Shown: positions 21,267 to 31,599 of the stretch, one piece after another
How the letters are laid out: every line of letters starts with the position of its first letter
Numbering within the stretch: the first letter of the stretch is position 1
NCBI RefSeq assembly: GCF_019393635.1
Contig: NC_057862.1
Span: forward strand, 265,188,441 to 265,252,440
Direction: 5' to 3'
Origin: Dromiciops gliroides
Taxonomy: Eukaryota > Chordata > Mammalia > Microbiotheria > Microbiotheriidae
DNA: 64,000 nucleotides
Notes under the pieces: generated by a model
Seen by the model: the letters and a program-made list of their open reading frames with translations, nothing else
Databases searched by the model: none
What the model was told of the DNA's origin: nothing
Position numbers and translations under genes: made by a program

Positions 21267-24200
21267 TTACTTGAAGGTATGACTTTCAGCTCCTCCTCTT
21301 CCAAAGCCTGAGGGGAAAAAAGTCAGAAATTGGGGGCTGGAAGATGGCTTAGAGAAGAAAAGAGGAGAGGAAGGAAGTGGGGCAGGGGAATAGAAGATGG
21401 GGACAATGTGGGGAGAACAGTCAGAAGGCAACATAGAGTATCTCACCTTTGGGCCCAAACATGGCTGCATAGCAGGGATGGTTACAATAGGGCTTTCCTT
21501 CATGCTGCAGACCAAACAGGCAAGGGGAAAACTGATGTTAAGCATAGCCTCTTGGAGTGCAACTTTGAGGCTTAGAGCAATCCTCCCTAGTCATAGTATT
21601 TTTACCCACCCATGGCTTCCTTACTTCTGAGTCCCCTCACATTCTCTCTATACCCTGGGGCTTCCTCACCTCTGCATGGCCTCCTGATGTCAGTGTCTTT
21701 CCACATTTTTCACATTTCAGGCAGGGGCGATGCCAGTCCTTCCCCAAAGATGTCACCCGTTCAGCTGGGAAAATACAGGGAGAGTGACGCCAGGTCCCTC
21801 CCAAGATCCCCTTACCAGATTACAGACACACATGGTTTCTCATTCACTCTGATCTTCTCTGCAGCTCTCAAAGCCTGTTATAGATGCTCCCTCTTCCTAC
21901 CCTAAGACCTGCAGATCCCTCTCCTCATTTCCTTTGATAGGATAATGAAGATATATGCACATGGTGGTAAAACCAATGATCCAAATCATCACCAACTGAT
22001 GTTCCACTAACTCCTCAAATTCAATATGTTCCAAAATCAATTTTCCCTTGAAACTTGCTCCTCTCAACTTCCTTGTCCCTGTCTCACCACCATTCCCAGT
22101 CCCATTCTCACCACCATAATTCATAACCTCTGGTATCTTTGTCTCACTATTATATTAGTGAACAATTGATTCCAGGCCCTCAGTCCACCCAGGTATTCTG
22201 CTGGAGTAATCTTCCTATTTCATGTCCCACCAGGTCACTCTTCTCCTCTGACCTCCTTCCTTCTCTGTTCCTTTTCCTCTGGCAGAGTCCAGAAATGGCT
22301 TTAAGATCCTGAAAGAGGATGCCTCCCTCCTATGAACAGTGAATAGGGGAAAGGAAGGAAAGATGGTTGCTACAGGACTATAAGTGAAGAGAGGAAAAGC
22401 TGAGAGTTGTGGGAAAGGGAGACAGGGAGGAGGAACACACATTGGACGCGATGAAAATGGACATCTAGAGGTGGGGAACAGTCAACAGATTGACTGAGAA
22501 CCAAGTTTCCTGTTTCCTGTCTGTCTTTCTGTTTCCACTTAGCACAGAGTCCAATTCTGGCTTGCCTCTTCTTTGGTGAAGGGTCTGGGGATTGTTCTCA
22601 TTCACTAATGTTTCCATTTTGTTTTCAAATAGGCTCCACCCTCTGCCTCTCTAGAAATTCTAGTCAGAGCCCAAAGAGTTTGCAGGAAAGTTGAGTACAC
22701 TCTGGAAAAGAGAAAATAATGCCAGAGAGAGACACACAGACAGAGAGAAAAAGAGACAGACAGACAGACAGACTCTATCAGAGTGACATAGACATATACT
22801 GAAACTGACAAAAAGAGAAACACAATAAAGAACTAGATAGGTGGAATCTGGAGATACAGGAAATGACAAAGATGGAGGGAGATGCAGAGACAAAAGCTGG
22901 GCTGACAGTGACAGAAGCCAAGCGAGGAAGTGTCTTTTTCTGCAGCAAATAGTAAGGCCCCTGACTCATCCTGGCTCCCCAACCAACCATGTCTCCTACT
23001 AGATGGGACTCAGGGGTGGGGGAAGAAATCTCTTTCTTCTGACTAGCCTGGTTAGTTCCCATCCTTCTGCCCTGGTCCTCAACACCCAACTTCATCTATC
23101 CACCTGGCCATTGAGATTGGTTGAGAAGAGATAGAGGTGGGCAGAGGGGATATACTGTATTGTAGAAACCTCCAGAGATTCCAGTGTGGTAGGAAAGGAG
23201 GTCCCAGATCCAAAAAGCAAAGAAAGATGTGGCACAGAGAATGGACCTTCCCATACCTGTTAGAGGAACCTTATCAGCAGTCTCCAAACAACTGAGGGGC
23301 TTCCAGTATGAAAACAAATGGAGCACATACAAGCTGCAAGGAGACTGACTATCCATCATATACCAGCAGGTATTCCCATTCACATAGACACCTGCTCACT
23401 CATAACACAAAGTTTGTAAGGTCCTTTCCAAATCTGAAGGTCTACATACACATGCACATTCTTTCACACAGGTATCATGGTCACGGAGAAATACACTCAC
23501 TTAGGCTCATGAGTGGAGTGAGACTCATACTCAACTGCCACACCCAGATTTCTAACTTTTCTTTGTTCAGAAAAACCTCCCCGGAGAAATTAAAGGCATT
23601 TCCGCCCCTTTCACACCAGGTTCCCTATTTGCTCCAATCCCCACATCTACCTAGGGTTCGGGTCTGGAGGTTAGAAGCGGGCGGGGGGGGGGGGGGAGGA
23701 GGGGGTAGAAGGATGGGGAAATGGGAGCAGGGAGTGGAGGTTCTCAACACCCAGAGCTGGTATAGCTTAGCCACGGCATGCAGTTGAAGCCTTAGCCGGG
23801 TAGAAACCCTGACAGTCGTGAGTAACCTCTAACATGGCCGCTTGTCAACCAGGGAGGAGGCAGGTGAAATGGAGAGGGAAACCTAGAAGTCTTCTTGTGA
23901 CGCTGGCCTGGAGGGTGAGGCGGGGAAAAGGCCGGAGGATCACAAAAGGATCACTCCTGGCAGGCGCCCTGGCAGAGGAAAGGGCAGGAAGTGTGGTGTA
24001 CTGCGGACAGTGTCCACGTCCGAATCTGGTTCCTTGGGGATGGTCCAGAACTCTAAAGAGCCCAAGGAGAATGTCCACTGTCCGGAGTCCCAGAAAAGGT
24101 AGGCGGTGTATCCAAGATCCCATGGGAGAGGAGTGATGACTGGGATGGATGGGGAGGGAGTGTCTCCTGGAGACTGGGGAAAAGGATTGCCCCAAAACTC

Positions 24201-24350
24201 TCGGGTGGGGTGACAGGAAAGTACAGGGAATTTGGGGGGAAAAGGAGAGAGGGAGAGGGTCAAGGGTCGGAATATGGGGTTAGGTAGATGTAGGGTTCGG
24301 GTTTGCTCACCAAAATAAACTTCTTTCTCGCACTTGGGACACTTCGGCAT
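21267..24350 (-). CDS. CRIP1: Cysteine-rich protein 1 (single LIM domain), four coding exons
   Basis: Coding exons on the minus strand are 24350-24311, 21764-21670, 21504-21447 and 21307-21267, totalling 234 nt: 77 codons plus TAA. Introns start GT and end AG, and the phases (1, 0, 1) match. The protein starts [13 protein letters not shown] and ends [13 protein letters not shown]. From memory it differs from human CRIP1 mainly at residue 8 (Glu for Asn). LIM zinc ligands are visible: C4, C7, H25, C28, then C31, C34, C52, C56, followed by the Gly-rich tail typical of CRIP/CRP proteins. The family gives small zinc-binding proteins, abundant in gut and immune cells, with adaptor or scaffold roles. 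The ATG has A at -3. Intron 1 (about 2.5 kb) is the longest. All exons are open, so the gene looks functional. CRIP2 and CRIP3 are two-LIM proteins and fit less well. Confidence 0.96.
21765..24310 (-). other. CRIP1 intron 1, no young transposon
   Basis: The intron contains no WSINE-type SINE or L1. It has a GACA/GAGA-rich simple stretch at about 22715-22780 and a G-run at 23680-23706. On the plus strand an ATG with a strong start context lies at 23834, followed by a 100-codon open frame that I do not recognise. The right part (23.6-24.3 kb) is G+C-rich with several CpGs and may hold regulatory sequence. Confidence 0.6.
23680..23706 (+). repeat. Poly-G run in CRIP1 intron 1
   Basis: About fourteen consecutive G follow GCGGGC, then AGGAGGGGG. 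This could form a G-quadruplex on the plus strand; structure is inferred only. Confidence 0.7.
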
Positions 24351-24540
24351 GTTGGCAAGACGGAACGAAAAGGCTCGGGTAACGGAACTTTGGTGAAACT
24401 GAGCACAGCTCTTGCTAGGTCCTTTCTTTTCACTACCCCAAGAACCCACACCCTCTACTAACTTCCCCGCCTCCACCCTTCCCCCACCCAGCTACGGTGA
24501 CCGCGCCCCACCCAACCCTGCAGCAGTATTTCCCTTTCTA
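24351..24540 (-). promoter_or_regulatory. CRIP1 5'-UTR and GC-rich, TATA-less promoter region
   Basis: The bases upstream of the ATG are richer in G+C than their surroundings. They hold a GC-box-like GAGGCGGGG near 24465-24475 and a GGGGCGCGG stretch near 24505. No TATA box is seen. The reading frame stays open upstream of the ATG, but only through a GTG near 24476, so the annotated ATG is kept as the start. The transcription start is not resolved. Confidence 0.55.
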
Positions 24541-24627
24541 GGTTTCCCTTCCCCCAATCTGGCCATTTCATCCCTACTCTTCTTCTAATACATATCGCCC
24601 TATCCCTCGCCCATTTCTGTTCACAGA

Positions 24628-24790
24628 ATCATAGGAGCATAGATTTCAAACTATAAATTAACTTTTGGATCCATCGAGTCCAACACCTCATTTTACCAGT
24701 GATGAAAGCAAAGCCTCCAGGGTTTAAGTAACTTGCTCTAGGTCGTCCAAGTTGAAGTGGCACAGTCAGGATTCAAACCAGTCTATTTTA
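24628..24790 (-). mobile_element. Old CORE-SINE/MIR-like fragment
   Basis: CACCTCATTTTACCAGTGATG, then GTAACTTGCTCTAGG and GTCAGGATTCAAACC, read like a worn MIR reverse complement. Confidence 0.55.
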
Positions 24791-24959
24791 TCATTCCCCG
24801 ACTTTCTCTTATCCCTTTCCCCTCCTATTTCCCTATTGAGTAAGTTATATTTCTGTACACAACTGAGTGTATATATATATTCCTTCCTTTTTGAACTAAT
24901 TTGATGAGTGAGATTCAAGCATTGCCTACCACCCCCTCCATTTTCCCCTTCATTGTAAA

Positions 24960-26400
24960 AGCTCTCCTTGTATGACTCTTTCATGTGAGAAAATTTGCCC
25001 CCTTCTACTTCCCCCTCTCCCCTTCACCCAGTATATTTCTCTTTCTCACCCCTTCATTTTTTTTAGATCATTCCAACATAATCTACTCACACCCATGCCC
25101 TCCTTCTATGTAGACTCCTTTTAACTGCCCTAATAATGATAAAGTTTTTAGGATTTACATGTATCATCTCCCCACAGTTTAATTTTATTGAGTCCTTTAT
25201 TACTCTTTCATGTTTACTTTTTTATGCATCTCTTCAGTCTTGTGTTTGAATGTCAAATTTTCTATTAAGCATTGGTCTTTTCATCAGGAATACTTGAAAG
25301 TCCTTTATGTTATTAAATATCCATTTTTCCCTCTGAAGGATTATTTTTCTGGGTAGGTGATTATTGGTTGTAATCCTAGTTCCTTTGCCTTCCAGATTTT
25401 CATATTCCAAGCCCTCCACTCCTTTAACACAGAAGCCACTAAATCTGTGATCCTGACTGTGGCTCCATGATATTTGAATTATTTCTGGCTGCCTGAAGTA
25501 TTTTTCTTTGATCTTCAAATTCTGGAATTTGGCTATTATATTTCTGGGAGTTTTCATTTTGGGATTTCTTTCAGGAGGCGATTGGTGGATCCTTTCAATT
25601 TTTATTTTACCTTCTGGATCTAAGATAGAAGGACAGTTTTCTTTGATAATTTCTTGAAAGATGATTTCTAGGGTTTTTTTTTTAATAGTGGCTTTCAGGT
25701 AATCCAATAATTCTTTTTTTTTTTTTGCAGGGCAATGGGGGTTAAATGACTTGCCCAGGGTCACACAGCAAGTAAGTGTCAAGTGTCTGAGGAAGGATTT
25801 GAACTCAGGAACTCCTGAATCCAGGGCCAGTGCTTTATCCACTGCGCCACCTAGCCGCCCCCAATCCAATAATTCTTAAATTATCTCTCCTCAATATATT
25901 TTTCAGGTCAGTTGTTTTCAAATAATATAGTTCCCATATTCTTCTATTTCTTCATTCTTTTGGTTTTACTTTATAGTTTCTTCATGTCTCAAAGCTTCCA
26001 CTTGCCCAATTCTAATTTTTAAGGAATTATTTTCTTCATTGAGTTTTTCCCATCTCCCCCCATTTTGCCAATTCTGTTTTTTAAGGAGTTCTCTTCAGTG
26101 GATTTTTGTGCCTCTTTTACCATTTGGCCAACTCTGTTTTTTAAGATGTTATTTTCTTCAGTGTTTTTTGTGCCTGTTAATTCCCTTTTCATAATTTTCT
26201 CGTATCACTCTCATTTCTTTTCCTAATGTTCCCCCTCCCACTGATCTCTTTTTTAACTCTTTCAGGAATTCTTATTGGATCTAATTAGCATTTTTTGAGA
26301 CTTTTTTGGGGGGGGTAGCTGTTTTCACATTGTTGTCTTCTTCTGAATCTTGGCCTTCCTTGCCATCATAATAGTTTTTTATGGTCAAATTCTTTTTTGT
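24960..26400 (-). mobile_element. L1 ORF1 and spacer region, SINE-interrupted
   Basis: The minus strand encodes ORF1 pieces: ENCPSILDPEGKIKIERIHQ and NPKMKTPRNIIAKFQNLKIK, which match the ORF1 C-terminal domain at 49400-49550. The pyrimidine-rich part left of 25230 is the spacer between ORF1 and ORF2; the right part is the coiled-coil N-terminus. Frames are broken. Confidence 0.85.
25716..25862 (-). mobile_element. WSINE1-like SINE
   Basis: AATCCAATAATTCTT at 25701-25715 and 25863-25877; sits in L1 ORF1. Confidence 0.94.
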
Positions 26401-26439
26401 TGTTGTTTGCTCATTTTTCCAGCCTATTTCTTAATTTTC

Positions 26440-26755
26440 AACTTTATGTTAAAATTAGGCTCTGCCCCTGGGCACTGTCCCTGAAGGTGGGAGGAACTGA
26501 GTTCAAATCTCACCTCAGATACTTACTATTTGTGTGTCACTGGACAAGTCATATAACCCCAATTGCCCTAAAAATCCAGGGCCATCTCCAGTCATCTTTA
26601 TGTATATCTTGCTGTTGGTCTCAGATGACTCTGGAGGAGAATGAGATTGGTGACCTTGCACAGCCCTCCCTCACTTAAATCCAATTCATTGCAAGTCATG
26701 ACCCTAATGTCACAGTGCTCATCAAGAATGAAGGACAAAAACAACAACAAGGCTG
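26440..26755 (+). mobile_element. SINE with CORE head and RTE-like tail
   Basis: GGAACTGAGTTCAAATCTCAC and GTCACTGGACAAGTCATATAA (tRNA/CORE part) run directly into GGGCCATCTCCAGTCATC and the RTE-like tail ending AAGGACAAAAACAACAACAA. It shows the head and tail modules together. Confidence 0.8.
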
Positions 26756-26774
26756 TGCACAAATAGAGGTAGGA

Positions 26775-26927
26775 CAGGGGTGGCTAGGTGACGCAGTGGA
26801 TAAAGCACTAGCCCTGGATTCAGGAGTACCTGAGTTCAAATCCGGCCTCAGACACTTGACACTTACTAGCTATGTGACCCTGGGCAAGTCACTTAACCCC
26901 ACTGCCCCACAAAAAAAAAAAAAAAAA
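26775..26927 (+). mobile_element. WSINE1-like SINE
   Basis: CAAATAGAGGTAGGA at 26760-26774 and 26928-26942. Confidence 0.94.
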
Positions 26928-26958
26928 CAAATAGAGGTAGGATGCCAGTGTCCTAGGC

Positions 26959-26959
<1 letters not shown>

Positions 26960-27012
<53 letters not shown>
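26960..27012 (+). repeat. (GT)n microsatellite
   Basis: About 23 GT units with one AT interruption near the end. Confidence 0.98.
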
Positions 27013-27029
27013 CTGATGTTTTCAGAGCT

Positions 27030-27480
27030 GGTTCTTGGAATCTGCAAGTTTTTGGTGCTTCCAAGGTGGTGTGATCCTTGGAGAGGTATGGTTACTGCTC
27101 TCCTGGTTTATACTCTGGTCTTTTCCCATCAAGGGCTCCTGCTCCCCTGCAGCTGAAAGTGCTAGTACTTTGCTTTGGAACTATGACTAGGGCATCTGCG
27201 CCTTTCTAACAGACCACCAGCATTCCTCTCCACCCTGAAACTCTGACCCAGAACTGTGTATGGCAAGAGTTGCCATTCAATACCAGCTGTGCCAGTGCCA
27301 GCAAAGAGTCCCCTGCAATCTCTGACCAGTTATTGAACTCCCCTACTGTTTTGGGGCTAAAAACTCCCAAAGCTGCTGCTGCTGCTGCTGGAGCTGCTTT
27401 TGCCACTGTCATGTGTGAGGGCTCAGGCTTCCACCCTAGTGTTACAGACTTCTGACAACCTTTTAAGTTTTCTTAAGCAT
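27030..27480 (-). mobile_element. Probable L1 5'-UTR
   Basis: Continues the minus-strand L1 of 24960-26400 past two later insertions. Its composition resembles the L1 5'-UTR at 63630-64000. A CTG-rich stretch lies near 27373-27392. Confidence 0.5.
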
Positions 27481-27544
27481 GAAAAATGTCTCACCCCAAT
27501 TTTTTGTTGATCCAAAATTTGAGTTAGGAAGCTATGGTATATGA

Positions 27545-28510
27545 TTATGATGGAATAGTATTGTTATAAGGAATGACATGTCAAGTATTACTTTGAATTA
27601 AAACTAAAACATACATCACAACAAAAAAGAAAAAGAAATTAAATGAAATGACAAGTAGGATGATTTCAGAAATGTCTGGAAAGACTTGTGTGAACTAATA
27701 TATGTGAGCAGAACCAGGAGAATGTTGTACATGGTGACAGCAATATTGTTTGATGAAGAACTATGAATGACAATGATTCTCAGCAATATAATGATCCAAG
27801 ATAATCCCAAAGTACCCTAAAAGAGATTGAAAAACAAAAGTTGAATTCAAAATTGGGGTGATGCCCATCAATTGGGGAAATGACTGAACAAATTGTGGAT
27901 TTGGATGGAACATTATTGTGCTGTAAGAAATGATGAGCAGGATGCTATCAGAAGCACTTATAAAAAATGCAATTCACCTACAGAGAAAGAACTGCTGCTA
28001 TCTGAATACAGATTGAAGTATAATTTTTTTGTTGGTTCTAATGTGGAAATGTTTTGCATGACTGCACATGTATAACTTATATTGAACTGCTTGAGTTCTT
28101 AAGAAAGGGTAAGGAAGGAGGGAGGAAGAGAATTTAGAACACAAAGTTTTAAAAAATCAATGTGAAAACTTGTTTTTACATGTAACTTGGGGAAAATTCT
28201 AAATAAATAAAAAATTTAATTAAAAAAATAAATAAGATAATCCCAAAGCACTAATGATGACACATACTATCCACCTCCAGAGAAAGAGCTTATATTGATT
28301 AAATACAGACTGAAGCATGCTATTTTTCACTTTCTTTCATTTTTTCTCTTTTATTCAGGTTTTCTTGTACAAAGTGACTAATGTGTCAATGTTTTACATA
28401 ATTGCATATATATAACCTATATCTGATTGCTTACCACCTCAGGAGAGGGAGGAGAATAGAATTTGAACTCAAAACTTTAAATAAAAATGTTTATTACTTT
28501 TTTTTTAATT
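27545..28510 (+). mobile_element. L1 3' end split by a second L1
   Basis: The outer element is 27545-27812 plus 28249-28510: terminal ORF2 sequence, then 3'-UTR with an A-rich end. The two halves join cleanly once the insert is removed. Confidence 0.85.
27813..28233 (+). mobile_element. 5'-truncated L1 inserted in L1
   Basis: Runs from GATGCCCATCAATTGGGG to an (A/T)-rich tail. AAGATAATCCCAAAG is repeated at 27798-27812 and 28234-28248 as a perfect target duplication. The first 45 bases are not obviously L1. Confidence 0.88.
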
Positions 28511-28673
28511 GAGTTGGGGCATTATTTTAAAGTTGTTTGGAGGGCAATGTTGGGAGAGTTTAATGGAGTGTCTACCCCTAATTCACCCTCTTGACTTTTC
28601 CCACCATCAGACATAACTCAGATACTTTTATCCATTCCACCTCCCTTAAGAATGTCCAGAATTGGGGCAGTTA

Positions 28674-28799
28674 GATAAAACACTGGTCCTGGAGTCAGGA
28701 GTACCTGAGTTCAAATCCGGCCTCAGACACTTAACACTTACTAGCTGTGTGACCCTGGGCAAGTCACTTAACCCCAATTGCCTCACTAAAAAAAAAAAA
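28674..28799 (+). mobile_element. WSINE1-like SINE, internally shortened
   Basis: The head lacks GGTGGCGCAGTGG. AGAATT on each side may be the duplication. Confidence 0.88.
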
Positions 28800-28875
28800 A
28801 GAATTTTGTCATTATAGTTTCACTTCTTCAAGAACTTGGGGTTTCTTCAGGATAGGTGAATTATACCCCAACACA

Positions 28876-29790
28876 ACTTGGGAAACTGAGTCACTGAGTC
28901 TTGTAATTCTTTGGGATGCCTCATGATCAATCTGATCAATTAAATCCATCCCTACTTCAACAACCATATTATGTGGTTACCCCTCTAGTAATGAACTTCT
29001 CTGCTTCTGTACACACTCTGTGCCTTAAGACCATTTCATTAGTTGTTGCAACTGATGGAAGAGGCTAAAAGGGATTAGCAGAATCTGTCAACTGAAGCTA
29101 AAAGGGTTAACGGATAACCTAAGACTTCATTAATAGTAGCTAAACTAACTAAACTAACTGTAACTAAGAGGGTTCAAGTTCCTATCAACCAACAATATCA
29201 ACAGAAGCTTAGGGAAGGTAACCAGGGAGCATTAACCATTAATAGCCATTAATATTCTTAGATGACAGGAAACAGAAACTGCACCTAGAAACCAGATCTT
29301 AAAGTAAAGAGATATCCTAAACAGAGAGACCCTTGGGGTCTGACAAATTTAAACATGTTTTTATCAACATGTGCAGACGGACTAAATGTGTCCTTAGGTT
29401 CACTTTATGATGTTTAAACCCCCAAAACACACCCCTAGGGAAAATGGGACCTGCCATGGAGGATATCTTAGGATCCCAGAATGTCAAAATTAGGATAGGA
29501 ATCTCCCTAAGGAGGAGATTAAGATAATGAGGAGATAACCTACTTTTCCTCACCATAAATATAACCATTTTTTCTCTCCCTATTGGAGACACCTTATTCC
29601 TTTGGGTGCTTCTCCCTGTGGCTTCACAGTATTCTAATAAAACTTGGGAAACTGAGTCACTGAGTCTTGTAATTCTTTGGGATGTCTCATGATCAATCTG
29701 ATCAATTAAATCCATCCCTACTTCAGCAACCACACTATGTTATATCCTTGTGGCTAACCCTCTAATAATGAACTTCTCTGCTTCTATAAA
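28876..29790 (+). mobile_element. Endogenous-retrovirus LTR with a flanking direct repeat
   Basis: 29020-29720 matches the solo LTR at 43590-44364 (CCCCCAAAACACACC, ATAAATATAAC, AATAAAACTTGGGAAACTGAG). About 140 bp at 28876-29017 recurs at 29645-29790, including bases past the expected LTR end. Broken and old, with no internal genes. Confidence 0.7.
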
Positions 29791-29889
29791 GCTAGTCCCT
29801 GGGTGACACAGGCTAGAGTCTCACTTAAAGTCTTTCCAACTTCCTAGTTGAAAGAGCCCTGGGTTTCCATTTTTGCTGTCACTTACTTA

Positions 29890-31006
29890 GCTATATGTAA
29901 GACATCCTCTTATCTGAGGACTTTGTCTGAGGACCTTCATTGAAAAAAAAAATGAGTCCATTTGCCAGGAGTTCACTCTTCTCTTTTCTTCCTTAACTTA
30001 TATAACTCAAATGGCTTTTCTCAATATCTCTTCCTTCACTCCTGCAATACATGCAATAATACCCTTCTCATTACCAAAGCAAACACCTTGACACACACCA
30101 CTTTCTCACTAATCTTCAAACTATTCTTATCTACTGGCTATATTTCTGCTGCTTACAAACATGCTTATGTCTCCCCCATTCTTAAAAATCCCCCACTTAA
30201 TCTTACCATCCCAAATAGTTATCAATCTGTATCTCTTCTTTTTTTGGTAACTAACCTCCTTGAGAAAGCTGCCTACAATCTGTGCTTCCACTCTTCTCAC
30301 TCTCTCCTAAGCCCTTGTCATTCAACTGAAATTTCTTTCCAAAGTTACCAGTGATCTCTTAATTGTGAAATCTAATGGACTTTTATCAGTCTGCCTCCTT
30401 CTTGACTTCTCTGCAGCCGTTGACCTTGTCAATCATGCTCTTTTCCAAAATACTCTCTCCTCTTTAGAGTTTCCTGACAATGTTCTTACTGGTTTTCCTT
30501 CTGATGGTTCCTTCTCAGTCTCCTTTGCTGTATCTTCATCCAAGTCACACCTAACAGTAGATGTTCCCCTTGGATCTGACTCAGGCAATCTTCTTTTTTC
30601 CCTCTATACTGTCTTACTTAGAGACCTCATATGTATCTAGCTAGCCCTAACCTCTTTCCTGACTTCCAGATCTGCATCACTGACTGCCTATCTTAAACTT
30701 AACATCCCAAAGATATCTCAACCTCATCTAAAACAGTACTCGTTATATTTCCTCTCCAAACTCTCCTCTCTTCTAAACTAGCCTATTACTATTGAAGGCA
30801 CTACTACCACCCTCCCAGTTACCTAGGTTCATAAACATAGTATCATAGTATCTACTAATTTCTTTTGAAATTACCTTCTATTTCCATTGTATATCTTATA
30901 TATACATAATTATTCATCTCCTCCATCGGAATGTGAGCTTCTTGAGTGAAGCAATTATATATATTTTTTTCTTTGTTGTATTTTCTGTTCTGAGAACAGT
31001 GTGGCA
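29890..31006 (+). mobile_element. L2 LINE, reverse-transcriptase region to 3' end
   Basis: Two frames read as L2 RT: AAYKHAYVSPILKNPPLNLT and KSNGLLSVCLLLDFSAAVDL. The 3' end carries GAATGTGAGCTTCTTGAGTG and AACAGTGTGGCAC, as in L2. Frames are broken between them. Confidence 0.85.
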
Positions 31007-31360
31007 CATTTTTTTATTGTTCTTGTTCAGTCATTTTTCAGTCATGTCTGACTCTTCTTGACCTCATTTGGGGTTTTCTTGTTTGTTTTTTTGTTTTGGT
31101 GGGGCAATGAGGGTTAAGTGACTTGCCCAGGGTCACACAGCTAGTAAGTGTCAAGTGTCTGAGGCCAGATTTGAACTCAGGTCCTCCTGAATCCAGGGCC
31201 AGTGCTTTATCCACTGTGCCACTTGGCTGCCCCCCATTTGGGGTTTTCTTGACAAAGATATTGAACTGATTTGCCATTTTTTCTCCAGCTCATCTTACAG
31301 ATAAGGAAACTGAGGCAAAGTGACTTCCCAGTGTCACATAGCTAGTAAATGTCTTCTGAG
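31007..31360 (-). mobile_element. Mar1-like CORE-SINE with BovB-like 3' end, split by a SINE
   Basis: TTCAGTCATGTCTGACTCTTC is the reverse complement of the BovB-like terminus. Beyond the inserted SINE come TTGCCATTTTTTCTCCAG, CAGATAAGGAAACTGAGGC and the CORE. Confidence 0.8.
31081..31234 (-). mobile_element. WSINE1-like SINE
   Basis: CATTTGGGGTTTTCTT at 31065-31080 and 31235-31250. Confidence 0.95.
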
Positions 31361-31365
31361 GCCAG

Positions 31366-31480
31366 AAGACATAGTTTATGGGCAATTTAATAATTTTATT
31401 GATAAGGCCCGAAGGTTATTAATAAAAGGATGGTCATTTGGCTGTCTCTCTTAGACAAAGACAATCATGATGGTGGACTC
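31366..31480 (-). mobile_element. LTR fragment
   Basis: Matches the U5 side of the LTR at 40485-40848 (ACATAGTTT, ATTAATAAAAGGATGGTCA). Only this fragment remains. Confidence 0.65.
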
Positions 31481-31538
31481 ATAGTTTATATACCCTTCAA
31501 AATGGTAGGTGGCCCATCAAGCAGCATGAAATCAACCC

Positions 31539-31583
31539 CAGGCAAGTCACTTAACCTTCATTGCCCCCCCCCAAAAAAAAAAG
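31539..31583 (+). mobile_element. SINE 3' end fragment
   Basis: GGCAAGTCACTTAACC to the A-tail. Confidence 0.75.
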
Positions 31584-31599
31584 TAAATTCAGTACTGAG

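Noticed and set aside
24351-24476. Reading frame open upstream of and in frame with the CRIP1 ATG
   Set aside because: The only start upstream is a GTG, and CRIP1 proteins begin at MPKC; no N-terminal extension is known to me.
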